In this document: in pieces, positions 1-6,092 of the stretch | Layout: every line of letters begins with the position of its first letter | How positions within the stretch are numbered: position 1 is the stretch's first letter | NCBI GenBank assembly: GCA_015491145.1 | Contig: WFWM01000046.1 | Location: 1-11,156, forward strand | Direction: 5' to 3' | Origin: Patescibacteria group bacterium | GTDB lineage: Bacteria; Patescibacteriota; Minisyncoccia; Phycocordibacterales; UBA12088 | DNA: 11,156 nt | The notes under the pieces: model-generated | Database searches by the model: none | The model's input: only the letters and a program-made list of their open reading frames with translations | What the model was told of the DNA's origin: nothing | Translations under genes and position numbers: made by a program

Positions 1-210
1 AGCGACGGCACTATCTTCGTGTTCCCCAAAGCAGCCGGTGGCGCTCAACCGAAGGCGGCAGTGTTCCTCAAATTCTCCCGAGACGAACAAACCATCACGA
101 TGCGGGGGGTCGATGTCGCCGGTGGATTGGGGCTCACCCTCTGCACGGGAACATTCACGAAAGGTGCACCACCGCAGGAAGGCGGCCTCATCCCCGCCCC
201 CGCACGGTAG
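1..210 (+). CDS. C-terminal end of an unrecognised protein (5' truncated by the window)
   Basis: Frame 1 is open from the first base to a TAG at 208-210, giving the last 69 residues of a protein that begins outside the window. A GTG at 19 could be read as a start, but the frame is open before it and the segment starts mid-domain, so truncation is more likely. The visible part is rich in Gly, Thr and hydrophobic beta-type residues and ends in a Pro/Ala/Arg tail. This is compatible with the end of a beta-sandwich or secreted/pilin-like protein, but no family motif is seen. It is GC-rich like the housekeeping genes and unlike the AT-rich block that starts just after it. Confidence 0.5.
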   Translation, partial: SDGTIFVFPKAAGGAQPKAAVFLKFSRDEQTITMRGVDVAGGLGLTLCTGTFTKGAPPQEGGLIPAPAR

Positions 211-225
211 GTTTAGGAGAAAAAT

Positions 226-264
226 ATGCAACATGATTATACTTCCTCTTTGAACCATCAATAA
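226..264 (+). pseudogene. 12-codon stub with a strong ribosome binding site, possible broken downstream gene
   Basis: Fifteen bases after the stop of the preceding gene is an ATG with AGGAGA at 215-220, a near-ideal Shine-Dalgarno sequence at good spacing. The frame stops after 12 codons (MQHDYTSSLNHQ). The layout of stop, short gap, SD and ATG is what the next gene of an operon looks like. Composition turns AT-rich at about this point. The stub may be the 5' end of a gene cut off when the accessory block arrived. It could also be a genuine micro-ORF or chance. Confidence 0.25.
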
Positions 265-340
265 AGGACGATTTTTGATCGTTAAAGGAACAAGTTCATT
301 CACTGCGACTTGCGTCTTGCCTAGTCTCCCTATTTTCTCC
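265..340. other. Short AT-rich gap at the left edge of the accessory block
   Basis: No gene is seen here. A weak inverted repeat (ACGAT, five-base loop, ATCGT) lies at about 268-282 and could act as a poor terminator for the minus-strand genes ending at 341, but it has no clear U-tract. Confidence 0.3.
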
Positions 341-493
341 CTATTTGTTATGAAATTTGTTGCCCCTGTAAGTCAGCTGGACTTCACCAGTCTTAACATA
401 TTTTTCAAAGTCTATTTCTTCAACGTCGTAGGTCCTCCACGTACCGTCTGAACACCTAATGGTAATTGTTCTGTCTTGATTCAAGATAAACAT
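341..493 (-). CDS. Small 50-residue protein overlapping the nuclease gene
   Basis: The minus strand carries an ATG at 493-491 and a TAG at 343-341. The 50 codons begin MFILNQDRTITIRCSDGTW and end with a Lys/Asn-rich tail. The start lies inside the last codons of the nuclease gene, which stops at 481, so the two reading frames overlap by 13 bases. Such an arrangement usually means translational coupling. The sequence looks protein-like: a beta-strand-type start, a TW-x-TYDVEEIDFEKY segment of alternating acidic and aromatic residues, then another strand-like segment. It shares the AT-rich composition of the nuclease. No family is recognised. An antitoxin-like or accessory role for the nuclease is possible only by position. 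Confidence 0.6.
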   Translation of the reverse strand: MFILNQDRTITIRCSDGTWRTYDVEEIDFEKYVKTGEVQLTYRGNKFHNK

Positions 494-1449
494 CTTAAAT
501 GTAGCTTACTGAGTAATTCATCAAATGACACCGCCTGATTATGATTTGCATTGATATCATACACCACCAAACCAACATGTTTTTGTTTGGCGTAATCTAC
601 GACCCTTCTAGAAAACTTTGAGGCAACGAGAATACCTTTTGCGCACTCATCTCCTAGTTCTTCTACATAACTGAAGACTTGTTCCACATCTTTTAAGGAC
701 GCAGCAGAAGTTTTTACCTCTATGACCACCTTCTGGGACCTACCGATGGGAATTGCTTCTTTTATGAATAAATCCACATGCCCCTCAGCTAAAGCCTTCT
801 CGCCCAAAACTTCTAGTTTTTCAGGGGCTAGTTGTATAGCAAAAGCAGAGAGAATTTTTCCTAAGTTACCGGGTACCACTAGGTGTTTTCTGATAAGGGT
901 TTGCAGAATTAGCTCTTGAAATAAAAAAGTTTGCGGCTTATCGACAAGCGCCCTGTTTTTAGTGAACTTCAAGTTGAAGGTTTCGTATCGAGCGAAATCA
1001 AAATCATTCACTTTGTCCTTGCAAAGAGTGCCCATTTGAGACACCGCTTGAAGTGTGGTTTGGTCAGCCTGAAAATGAGTTCTTCGATATCCTCCTCTTA
1101 AAAGCAGGTTTTCTGCTACATAAGAAAACTCAGCCCTTACCAACGATTCCTCTAGCTTTCTTATTGGCTCAAGCAACAACCTGAAGGGAAAATAGTAAGT
1201 ATTTCCCGACATGCTAAATGTGACAGGAGGCCAAGGGGGGATTCTCTCGGCATTTTTCAAGGCAATCTTTCGCTTAACTTTGTACAAATTATACGCTTTT
1301 GCTCCATGTAAAAACGAAATAAAATCACCTTCATCAATTTCCACGAATGTCCATGCGCCATTAATACTATTAGTAAACCCCGCCATTGCATACTTTATGC
1401 ATAGGTCTAAATTCTTTTTGTTCGACACCGAGATTAAAAAATAATTCAT
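481..1449 (-). CDS. Putative modification-dependent or restriction nuclease: EVE/PUA-like domain plus PD-(D/E)XK nuclease domain
   Basis: 322 residues. The C-terminal third has the core of a PD-(D/E)XK nuclease: GHVDLF (Asp226), then VVIEVKT (Glu244, Lys246), and a following helix with Gln257 and Tyr261. The order resembles the catalytic domain of NucS-type and restriction endonucleases. Residues 1 to about 135 begin MNYFLISVS and contain GAWTFVEIDEGDFISFLHGA and YYFPFRLLLEPIRK. This is the pattern of EVE/YTH/PUA-like domains, which in other proteins bind modified bases; here it is a fold-level guess. The gene sits 69 bases downstream of a decayed adenine methyltransferase on the same strand and overlaps a small gene at its 3' end. 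It is AT-rich compared with the flanking genes, so probably transferred. No good SD precedes the ATG. All three nuclease residues are present, so it may be active. A cytosolic DNA-defence role is inferred. Confidence 0.75.
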   Translation of the reverse strand: MNYFLISVSNKKNLDLCIKYAMAGFTNSINGAWTFVEIDEGDFISFLHGAKAYNLYKVKRKIALKNAERIPPWPPVTFSMSGNTYYFPFRLLLEPIRKLEESLVRAEFSYVAENLLLRGGYRRTHFQADQTTLQAVSQMGTLCKDKVNDFDFARYETFNLKFTKNRALVDKPQTFLFQELILQTLIRKHLVVPGNLGKILSAFAIQLAPEKLEVLGEKALAEGHVDLFIKEAIPIGRSQKVVIEVKTSAASLKDVEQVFSYVEELGDECAKGILVASKFSRRVVDYAKQKHVGLVVYDINANHNQAVSFDELLSKLHLRCLS

Positions 1450-1518
1450 ACATTTACTTAATGACCCAATTCGTGAATACTTTCCCGCCTACTTTAAAGA
1501 CGCAGGTTAAATCCTCCC

Positions 1519-1728
1519 CTACCCCCTACTCTCATCCCACTTGCCCTTATTCACACTGACTTTCCTTCCTGCGTGGCAGGTAAATCCTCCATTAGAAAGA
1601 CGGTACAGAGGGTCCGCAAAGATCATGTCAAAATAGTTCTCCGGAAACTGATCAAGTACGGAGCAGCAATCGCCGAGATAGAGGGTAAATCCTCTCCGAT
1701 GGTAGTAGGGCGTAAGAGTGTGCGGCAT
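1519..1728 (-). pseudogene. Truncated DpnA-like N6-adenine DNA methyltransferase with altered catalytic motif
   Basis: The frame gives 69 residues that match the start of N4/N6 amino-methyltransferases of the DpnA (M.DpnIIB) type: LYLGDCCSVLDQFPENYFDM, then IFADPLYRLSNGGF, then VSVNKGKWDES. In the family the catalytic motif IV is DPPY; here it reads DPLY, replacing the key second proline. The frame then ends at a TAG (1521-1519), whereas intact members run to roughly 250-300 residues. The SAM-binding FxGxG motif and the target-recognition region are missing, and no continuation is seen in the other frames before the nuclease gene. A short open stretch ending just before the nuclease ATG (VGEDLTCVFKVGGK...) is not methyltransferase-like and may be another fragment. 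The gene lies directly downstream of tRNA-Pro. An upstream in-frame extension through the tRNA was not accepted as the start. Confidence 0.82.
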
Positions 1729-1755
1729 AGCCTTTGCAAGGGGGCATCGACCTCG

Positions 1756-1826
1756 TCGGGGTGCCGAGATTCGAACTCGGACTACATGCACCCAAAGCAT
1801 GCGTGCTACCGTTACACCACACCCCG
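1756..1826 (-). tRNA. tRNA-Pro(UGG)
   Basis: The minus strand folds into a full cloverleaf of 71 nt. The 7-bp acceptor stem is CGGGGTG/CACCCCG, with the C1-G72 pair typical of bacterial tRNA-Pro. The D-stem is GTGT/GCAC, the anticodon stem CATGC/GCATG with loop TTTGGGT (anticodon TGG), the variable loop is 4 nt, and the T-arm is CCGAG-TTCGAAT-CTCGG. The discriminator is A73. The next bases are CGA, so CCA is not encoded and must be added by the cca product found in this window. The accessory block with the methyltransferase remnant begins just beyond its 3' end. Confidence 0.96.
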
Positions 1827-1945
1827 CCTATGGTGCCATTGTGCCACAGGAGGCAGCCAGAGGGAAGGTGTCGAGATTGAAAAATGGGCGAAGTTCCTTC
1901 CCTCCCTAACAATGGGCAAAGTCCCTGATCTGGGAGCGGTAGTCC
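1827..1945. other. Gap between tRNA-Pro and the YraN gene
   Basis: No gene is seen. An imperfect direct repeat (AATGGGCRAAGTYCC) occurs twice near 1883 and 1910. A stem built from GGGAG/CTCCC and GGTAG/CTACC at about 1932-1956 overlaps the stop codon of the YraN gene and could help terminate its minus-strand transcript, although no U-tract follows. Confidence 0.3.
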
Positions 1946-2371
1946 CTACCACCTCCCCCACCTTCCCTCTAGCAGCCGCTCGAGGTGCTCCACGCGGGCG
2001 CGACGCGCCTGCTCATCGACAATCACGAGGCAGACATCCACCCCCCAGTCGTTGCCTTGCACCGCTACGGTAGACCGCCATTGCCGGAGTGCCCGCGCAA
2101 TGCGAGCGAGCTGGTCGCGGGAAAGGTGCTCCACCGGCAGGACCGCCGGGAGGCGTCGGACGCTCCCGTCTGGATTCAGCACTCCCCGCGCCCCCTTCAC
2201 CTCAACCGCCCGCAGGCTACCGTCGGGCGCCTTCCCCACCACATCAATCTCAGCACGCCCGGCACGGATATTGCAGCCGAGAATGCGCCACCTCTTCCGC
2301 TCTACGAGGTAGCGTTCTGCAAGCGCCTGCGCAAGGAGCCCGAAGATTCGCTGGCCCGATCGCTGCGGCAT
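1946..2371 (-). CDS. yraN: UPF0102 (YraN) family endonuclease-like protein
   Basis: 141 residues from ATG 2371. The N-terminal part has the UPF0102 pattern: ALAERYL, then RILGCNIRAG, RAEIDVVG (Asp43) and LRAVEVKGARG (Glu57, Lys59), a PD-(D/E)XK fold related to Holliday-junction resolvases. The biochemical role of YraN is not established. The conserved G-E near the start of family members (GxxGExLAxxYL) is changed here to A-Q, so one acidic residue of the presumed active site is missing. The frame is open upstream to a GTG at 2449, but that extension is not family-like and has no better RBS. The ATG at 2371 places the GQRIFGLLA segment at the usual N-terminus, with GAGG-like bases very close to it. 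The gene stands alone between tRNA-Pro and the tRNA-Gly/DnaA-box region. It is GC-rich, like the other housekeeping genes. Confidence 0.85.
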   Translation of the reverse strand: MPQRSGQRIFGLLAQALAERYLVERKRWRILGCNIRAGRAEIDVVGKAPDGSLRAVEVKGARGVLNPDGSVRRLPAVLPVEHLSRDQLARIARALRQWRSTVAVQGNDWGVDVCLVIVDEQARRARVEHLERLLEGRWGRW

Positions 2372-2394
2372 ATCCTCATCGTAGCAGGAAGCGG

Positions 2395-2528
2395 TTATCC
2401 ACAGGAAACACCGGTAAAGGCGAAAAAAGGACACCTGCGCAACCCTCACCTATTGGAGCTGTCGCTGCGGTTCCAAAGTAATTCGGTGCTCCCCCTCCAT
2501 TATCCACCTATCCACACCTCTATCCACA
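2395..2528 (+). promoter_or_regulatory. Group of DnaA-box-like sites upstream of the YraN gene
   Basis: A perfect DnaA box TTATCCACA lies at 2395-2403. About 100 bases on are three more near-matches: TTATCCACC at 2500-2508, CTATCCACA at 2508-2516 and CTATCCACA at 2520-2528. Each has one mismatch to TTATNCACA, all are in the same orientation, and the last two start 12 bases apart. This lies in the gene-poor stretch between yraN and tRNA-Gly. No strongly AT-rich unwinding element is evident next to it. It could be a DnaA-regulated or DnaA-titrating site, or part of an origin. Chance cannot be excluded for the single-mismatch copies. Confidence 0.45.
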
Positions 2529-2595
2529 AGGACAGTGACGTTTTGTGGCTTTTTGTCTTTCACTGCGTGAGTGGCGTCGTTTATGCCCCCTTGCC

Positions 2596-2624
2596 TTGAA
2601 GGAGTGCCCCCGCTCTGCTACGCT
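2596..2624 (+). promoter_or_regulatory. Candidate promoter of tRNA-Gly
   Basis: TTGAAG (2596-2601) and TACGCT (2619-2624) are separated by 17 bases, and the expected start site falls a few bases before the tRNA 5' end at 2636. The match to sigma-70 consensus is moderate. Confidence 0.4.
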
Positions 2625-2635
2625 AGGGGTGAGGG

Positions 2636-2706
2636 GCGGGTATAGTTTAGTGGTAGAACGCATCCTTGCCATGGATGAGACGGGGGTTCGATTCCCCCTA
2701 CCCGCA
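2636..2706 (+). tRNA. tRNA-Gly(GCC)
   Basis: 71-nt cloverleaf with acceptor stem GCGGGTA/TACCCGC, a D-arm around GTTTAGTGGTAGAAC, and anticodon stem CATCC/GGATG with loop TTGCCAT (anticodon GCC). The T-arm is GGGGG-TTCGATT-CCCCC and the discriminator is A73. The next bases are CAAAAA, so CCA is not encoded. Its 3' end faces the SagB-type gene block, whose last stop codon is only 34 bases away. Confidence 0.96.
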
Positions 2707-2740
2707 CAAAAATGCAGTGCTCCCCGCTGCTCACAAACCA

Positions 2741-4675
2741 TTATTTGGTCTCTCGCGCTCCAAGTACGGTGACGGTATAAAGAGGCACCTGCACATCAGG
2801 CTTGCGCTGCTGGAGCTTGAACGCAAAGCGATCCTTGAACTCCTCCCCCACAAAATCGCCGCCATCGGTAATCATATCGTACTGCGGGAAGAGCTGCGTG
2901 ATAGTGTAGTCCATAAATTTATCGAGCCCCACATAGCGGTGGTCGAGACATTTGTAGCGCATCACGAGCAGCTTGGGAGCGCGGCGGCTTGTAACGTACG
3001 GATACACCACTTTGATCCCTACGAGGCGACCTTCGATTTCAAAATAGACAATCGTAATGCCGTACTTCGCACGATTTCGAGGATGGATTAACGCCCGAAA
3101 AAGCGCCTCTGAAGGAACACGCTTCCCCCTCTGGCGGAAACTGTCGCGCCACCGGGAAAACAGTGCAAACGTGGGAGCCCTTGCATAGGAGGTTGTTACC
3201 TTGCACGCGTAGCGCCTCACAAAACGCTTAAAATTCTTGGAAGATTGCAGTCGCTGAGCGAATCGCTCTCTGTCGTAGAAAAATTCTATGCGTCTGAGCG
3301 TTGCATTTATGTGATATTTCTGCTCTAGCTCGTTTTTTGTCGATTCCGGAACGTGCACGAAACGCAGACCGGCAATAGGCTCGTTCTGCGGTACCGTGAG
3401 AAAGCGGAACCCGCCTTCTTTAGAACGGACAGCCAGCGCCTTCTCGCTGCCGATAGTTACAATGAGTGCTCGCTCCCACCTCAAATCAAAATCAGATGTC
3501 GCCAACCCAACAGGAAGATTAGCGTTCGAAAACAATCGACGATCCTTCTTTGGTTCAAAACGACGCACCAACCGTAATCGAGCGTGACGACGAACACTGA
3601 AGCCGAATTTGAGAAAAGTCATAATCTCCACTCCTGCGCTGGGTGGAATGCGGAACAATCGTTGGGCACACGTCTCCCCAACAGCTGGAGTGATCCACCC
3701 GTCCAATCCAAAAGAAGTTGCGACTGCCAAGAATTCCTGTGCAAGCTCGCCGAGTTGGATCAGTATATTTACATATGCCCGCGAATGTCGATAGAGCCAC
3801 GCATAACGTTCCCACTGCACCCCCACGAACACACAGAAACCGCCTCCTGTAAACCATTGCTGACTGTTTATGACCTGCGCAACAACTTTTTCTTTCCTAC
3901 CTGTGTCAAGAAGTATAAGTTTATGCTGTATGGGATCATAAAAGTAGATGCCCGGCTGCACTCCTTCGACCCCCTGTACATACAAGAACAACACTGCCCA
4001 AGCGTAAAAAGAATTGAGAAGGAAGAATGGATCTCCGGTTGCTTTCGTCTGTTCAGCAGAACGGATGTTGGAGGTTGCGTGATAGAGGACAGCAGAAAAA
4101 GTGTCAAGCGGAACAGGCGTGGCACGGAAAGTCCTCTCCGACACACGATTCCGGAGAAGATCAAGGTGGGGAATAAAAGCTTCTTCTGAAACTGGTTGTG
4201 GTAATTCCAATTCTTGCCCACCACTTTGAGGAATGTAACGCTGAGGATATGATAACTGACGCTGGTAAGAGGTAATAATCGCTCTCCGTTGCTCCACAAG
4301 TTGCGCTGGGTCACAGTTCCGTTCAAAAGAATTCGACACTTCCTGATAGGGAATATTTTGTTGCGAGAACAGAAGGAAGGAAGCTCTACTCCAGTTATAT
4401 GTGATCCAAAGATCGTCACACTCATGCTCGGGAATGAGCATTCGATCTTTGATGAGAAGCTTCACCAGCTTCTTAGGCAACCCCTCTTTGAAGGATTCTG
4501 CTAACGTTCTTGGTGTCCGGAAAAAGAACAAAGCGCGAGCAATATCCGAAGCGCATACGACTCGGTAGCGCTTTCCTTTTGCTACATTGCGGAGAGTCAC
4601 ATGCTCCTTTTCAGGAACGAAATATAAGCAGGGGTTTGCAACAAACTTTTGCAGAGAATCCTTCGCCCGTCTCAT
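2741..4675 (-). CDS. SagB-type dehydrogenase with RRE-like N-terminus and GNAT/DUF2156-like C-terminus
   Basis: 644 residues, much longer than usual SagB proteins (about 200-500). Residues 12-90 look like a winged-helix peptide-clamp (RRE/PqqD-like) domain: LYFVPEKEHVTLRN, a middle helix, then KKLVKLLIKDRMLIPE. Residues 175-357 form the nitroreductase-like SagB/McbC domain: NRVSERTF (FMN-contact type R-x-S-x-R-x-F), GVQPGIYFYDPIQHKLILL, and WERYAWLYRHSRAYVNILIQ-LGELAQEF. The family PSxGxxHPxE segment is replaced by LLNSFYAWAVLF. Residues 395-640 carry an added domain with IEFFYDRERFAQRLQSSKNF, YFEIEGRLVGIKV and DGGDFVGEEFKDRFAFKLQQ. This resembles GNAT/DUF2156 (aminoacyl- or acyl-transferase) C-termini; the match is by pattern only. 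Known SagB enzymes oxidise azolines in RiPPs with FMN. The start overlaps the preceding gene's stop as ATGA, so the two are translationally coupled. Confidence 0.8.
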   Translation of the reverse strand: MRRAKDSLQKFVANPCLYFVPEKEHVTLRNVAKGKRYRVVCASDIARALFFFRTPRTLAESFKEGLPKKLVKLLIKDRMLIPEHECDDLWITYNWSRASFLLFSQQNIPYQEVSNSFERNCDPAQLVEQRRAIITSYQRQLSYPQRYIPQSGGQELELPQPVSEEAFIPHLDLLRNRVSERTFRATPVPLDTFSAVLYHATSNIRSAEQTKATGDPFFLLNSFYAWAVLFLYVQGVEGVQPGIYFYDPIQHKLILLDTGRKEKVVAQVINSQQWFTGGGFCVFVGVQWERYAWLYRHSRAYVNILIQLGELAQEFLAVATSFGLDGWITPAVGETCAQRLFRIPPSAGVEIMTFLKFGFSVRRHARLRLVRRFEPKKDRRLFSNANLPVGLATSDFDLRWERALIVTIGSEKALAVRSKEGGFRFLTVPQNEPIAGLRFVHVPESTKNELEQKYHINATLRRIEFFYDRERFAQRLQSSKNFKRFVRRYACKVTTSYARAPTFALFSRWRDSFRQRGKRVPSEALFRALIHPRNRAKYGITIVYFEIEGRLVGIKVVYPYVTSRRAPKLLVMRYKCLDHRYVGLDKFMDYTITQLFPQYDMITDGGDFVGEEFKDRFAFKLQQRKPDVQVPLYTVTVLGARETK

Positions 4676-5766
4676 ACAATCGACGCAACATAAAGAGGAA
4701 CTTGGTGGTAGTGCCGCAATAAAAGTAGCCTCTCAATAGCTCGATCATCGAACTTCTGGTAGGAATAAACGGGAATTGAAAAATACCGCATCAGTGAGCG
4801 AAACATCATCATCGCAATCCCTGCATCTATCAAAACTGCCCGGAAGGATCTGTCATCTCGATAGCGCCACATAGCGCGTTCGACTTCACTCACGAGGACA
4901 AGCATTCCAGAAGGTTGCTTCTCAAATTTTGCAAAGAGATCGAACGTCGCCTTACGCGCAGCACGAGCAAAATTTCCTCTCCTATACAAAATAATCCTAT
5001 TCGTACGCACATCATAGTGGTATACTCCGGGGGGAAATAGACGAGTCGCACGAAAAGAAAGGAAAAACGCTTCCGTAGGGTGGCGCGCTCCACCAGAGGG
5101 AATCGTCTTTTTCAACGTGAACCCTTGGAGCGGGAAAAAACGCTTCATTCTTTCCCCGAAACAAAAATGGAGGGAAAACAAAAGCTGTTCACGAAGGGTC
5201 CCATTGTCTCGCAAGTATTGGGCAAGAGTGGACGGAGATTGTTGAGAGGAGGTTAAGCAATCAGGCGCGTTCCAAGCGGCAAGCACAGGAAGCATAGTAG
5301 TATAGATGTCCGGCTTCTTGCCAAAACGCCTATACCGCTCCATCCTCCCAAGATCTTCACGAAAATAACTCTCACGGTTAGTCGCCTTTACAAAAGGGTA
5401 GTCGCGGGTCGCATAATGATAGAGAAACGCCTCCCCCCATTGATATGCACTCCAATGGCGTAAAACGACACTTTCAAGAAAAGGTTTGCGACTAATTACT
5501 GTGTAGCGCTCAAGAAGAGAGAGTAACCTTTTTGCTTCCTCTAGATTTCTTAAGAGATGAGCGTTCTCTTCGAAAAACTCGCTGACAGTGAAACGTTCCC
5601 GCAACGAGCTGAGCATCGCCAACATCTTCCAGTGGCGAACAACGAGAGGAGCTTTATCAGCACTGGTGACACAGCACCACTCTCTCCTCCCACTAATTCT
5701 CAACAGCGTGAGAATAAAGAGAGGGTGGAGGAAATAAACTTGCTTGCTACTTATCTGCTTTGCCAT
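4672..5766 (-). CDS. Second, divergent SagB-type (nitroreductase-like) dehydrogenase
   Basis: 364 residues. The N-terminal ~95 residues are helical and winged-helix-like (WKMLAMLSSLRERFTVSEFF, then EEAKRLLSLLERYTVISRK), as in peptide-maturation dehydrogenases. The SagB core follows: KKTIPSGGARHPTEAFFLSF (219-238), FPPGVYHYDVRTNRIIL, and EVERAMWRYRDDRSFRAVLI-DAG (294-315), ending PLYVASIV. It lacks the R-x-S-x-R-x-F segment found in the partner encoded next. The partner in turn lacks the PSGGARHP segment kept here. SagB-like enzymes are dimers with FMN at the interface, so a heterodimer is a reasonable inference. In many relatives a Lys precedes the Tyr of the W-K-Y motif; here it is Arg (WRY) and in the partner Leu (WLY), so azoline oxidation may not be the reaction. 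The gene starts 25 bases after the 75-residue gene with a purine-rich leader (GAGAGAAAG) and overlaps the next gene by 4 bases. Confidence 0.8.
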   Translation of the reverse strand: MAKQISSKQVYFLHPLFILTLLRISGRREWCCVTSADKAPLVVRHWKMLAMLSSLRERFTVSEFFEENAHLLRNLEEAKRLLSLLERYTVISRKPFLESVVLRHWSAYQWGEAFLYHYATRDYPFVKATNRESYFREDLGRMERYRRFGKKPDIYTTMLPVLAAWNAPDCLTSSQQSPSTLAQYLRDNGTLREQLLFSLHFCFGERMKRFFPLQGFTLKKTIPSGGARHPTEAFFLSFRATRLFPPGVYHYDVRTNRIILYRRGNFARAARKATFDLFAKFEKQPSGMLVLVSEVERAMWRYRDDRSFRAVLIDAGIAMMMFRSLMRYFSIPVYSYQKFDDRAIERLLLLRHYHQVPLYVASIV

Positions 5767-5791
5767 CTTTCTCTCTCACTTTTTCCCCTTG

Positions 5792-6019
5792 CTACATTCT
5801 CTTCTTTCGAGAGGACAAAAAGGAGGCCACATACTCATCCGAGACAGTACCATTTTGGAGTAAGGCAGGTTCGACAAAGTCTTCTACAGGCTGCAACCAG
5901 CTCGCGAAACCTTCATCATCTCCTTCTCTCTGTTTTTTGCTTACTTTTGCTGTGTTCTGCTCACTTGCTGGGTACACTTTCTTTCTTACGGAACGCTTTG
6001 ACAATTTGTTTTGAGACAT
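5792..6019 (-). CDS. 75-residue small protein heading the SagB operon, candidate peptide substrate
   Basis: This is the first gene of the operon, with AAGG about 8 bases before the ATG and a consensus promoter 44 bases upstream. The product has three parts. A basic, disordered-looking N-terminus (residues 1-31, ten Lys/Arg, starting MSQNKLSKRSVRKK) is followed by an acidic middle (EGDDEGFASWLQPVEDFVE). The C-terminus is DEYVASFLSS followed by RKKRM. There is no Cys, no signal peptide and no membrane segment. Size and position immediately before two RRE-bearing SagB-type enzymes are those of a RiPP precursor, with the amphipathic WLQPVEDFVEPALL or DEYVASFL segment as a possible recognition helix. 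With no Cys, thiazole formation is impossible; Ser, Thr, Trp and Tyr are available. It could instead be a small regulator or carrier. No homologue is recognised. Confidence 0.6.
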   Translation of the reverse strand: MSQNKLSKRSVRKKVYPASEQNTAKVSKKQREGDDEGFASWLQPVEDFVEPALLQNGTVSDEYVASFLSSRKKRM

Positions 6020-6062
6020 AAGCTATACCTTAGAAAAACCAACTATCAAGTACAACACAAAT

Positions 6063-6092
6063 ATTATAACATACGCATTTTTATAATCGCAA
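6063..6092 (-). promoter_or_regulatory. Promoter of the SagB operon
   Basis: On the minus strand, TTGCGA (6092-6087) and a perfect TATAAT (6068-6063) are separated by 18 bases in an AT-rich stretch. Transcription would start near 6056, leaving a leader of about 37 nt before the 75-residue gene. It is the clearest sigma-70 promoter in the window and explains the whole three-gene operon. Confidence 0.65.

Noticed and set aside
1573..2073. 166-codon plus-strand open frame
   Set aside because: It runs across the methyltransferase remnant, the tRNA-Pro gene and the YraN 3' end, so it is a shadow of GC-rich sequence.
1985..2599. 204-codon plus-strand open frame antisense to the YraN gene
   Set aside because: The minus strand encodes recognisable UPF0102 motifs over the same region; the plus-strand translation has no family pattern.
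2707..2740. Terminator for the SagB operon
   Set aside because: Only 4-bp stems and a short T-run near the tRNA-Gly end are visible on the minus strand; not strong enough to call.
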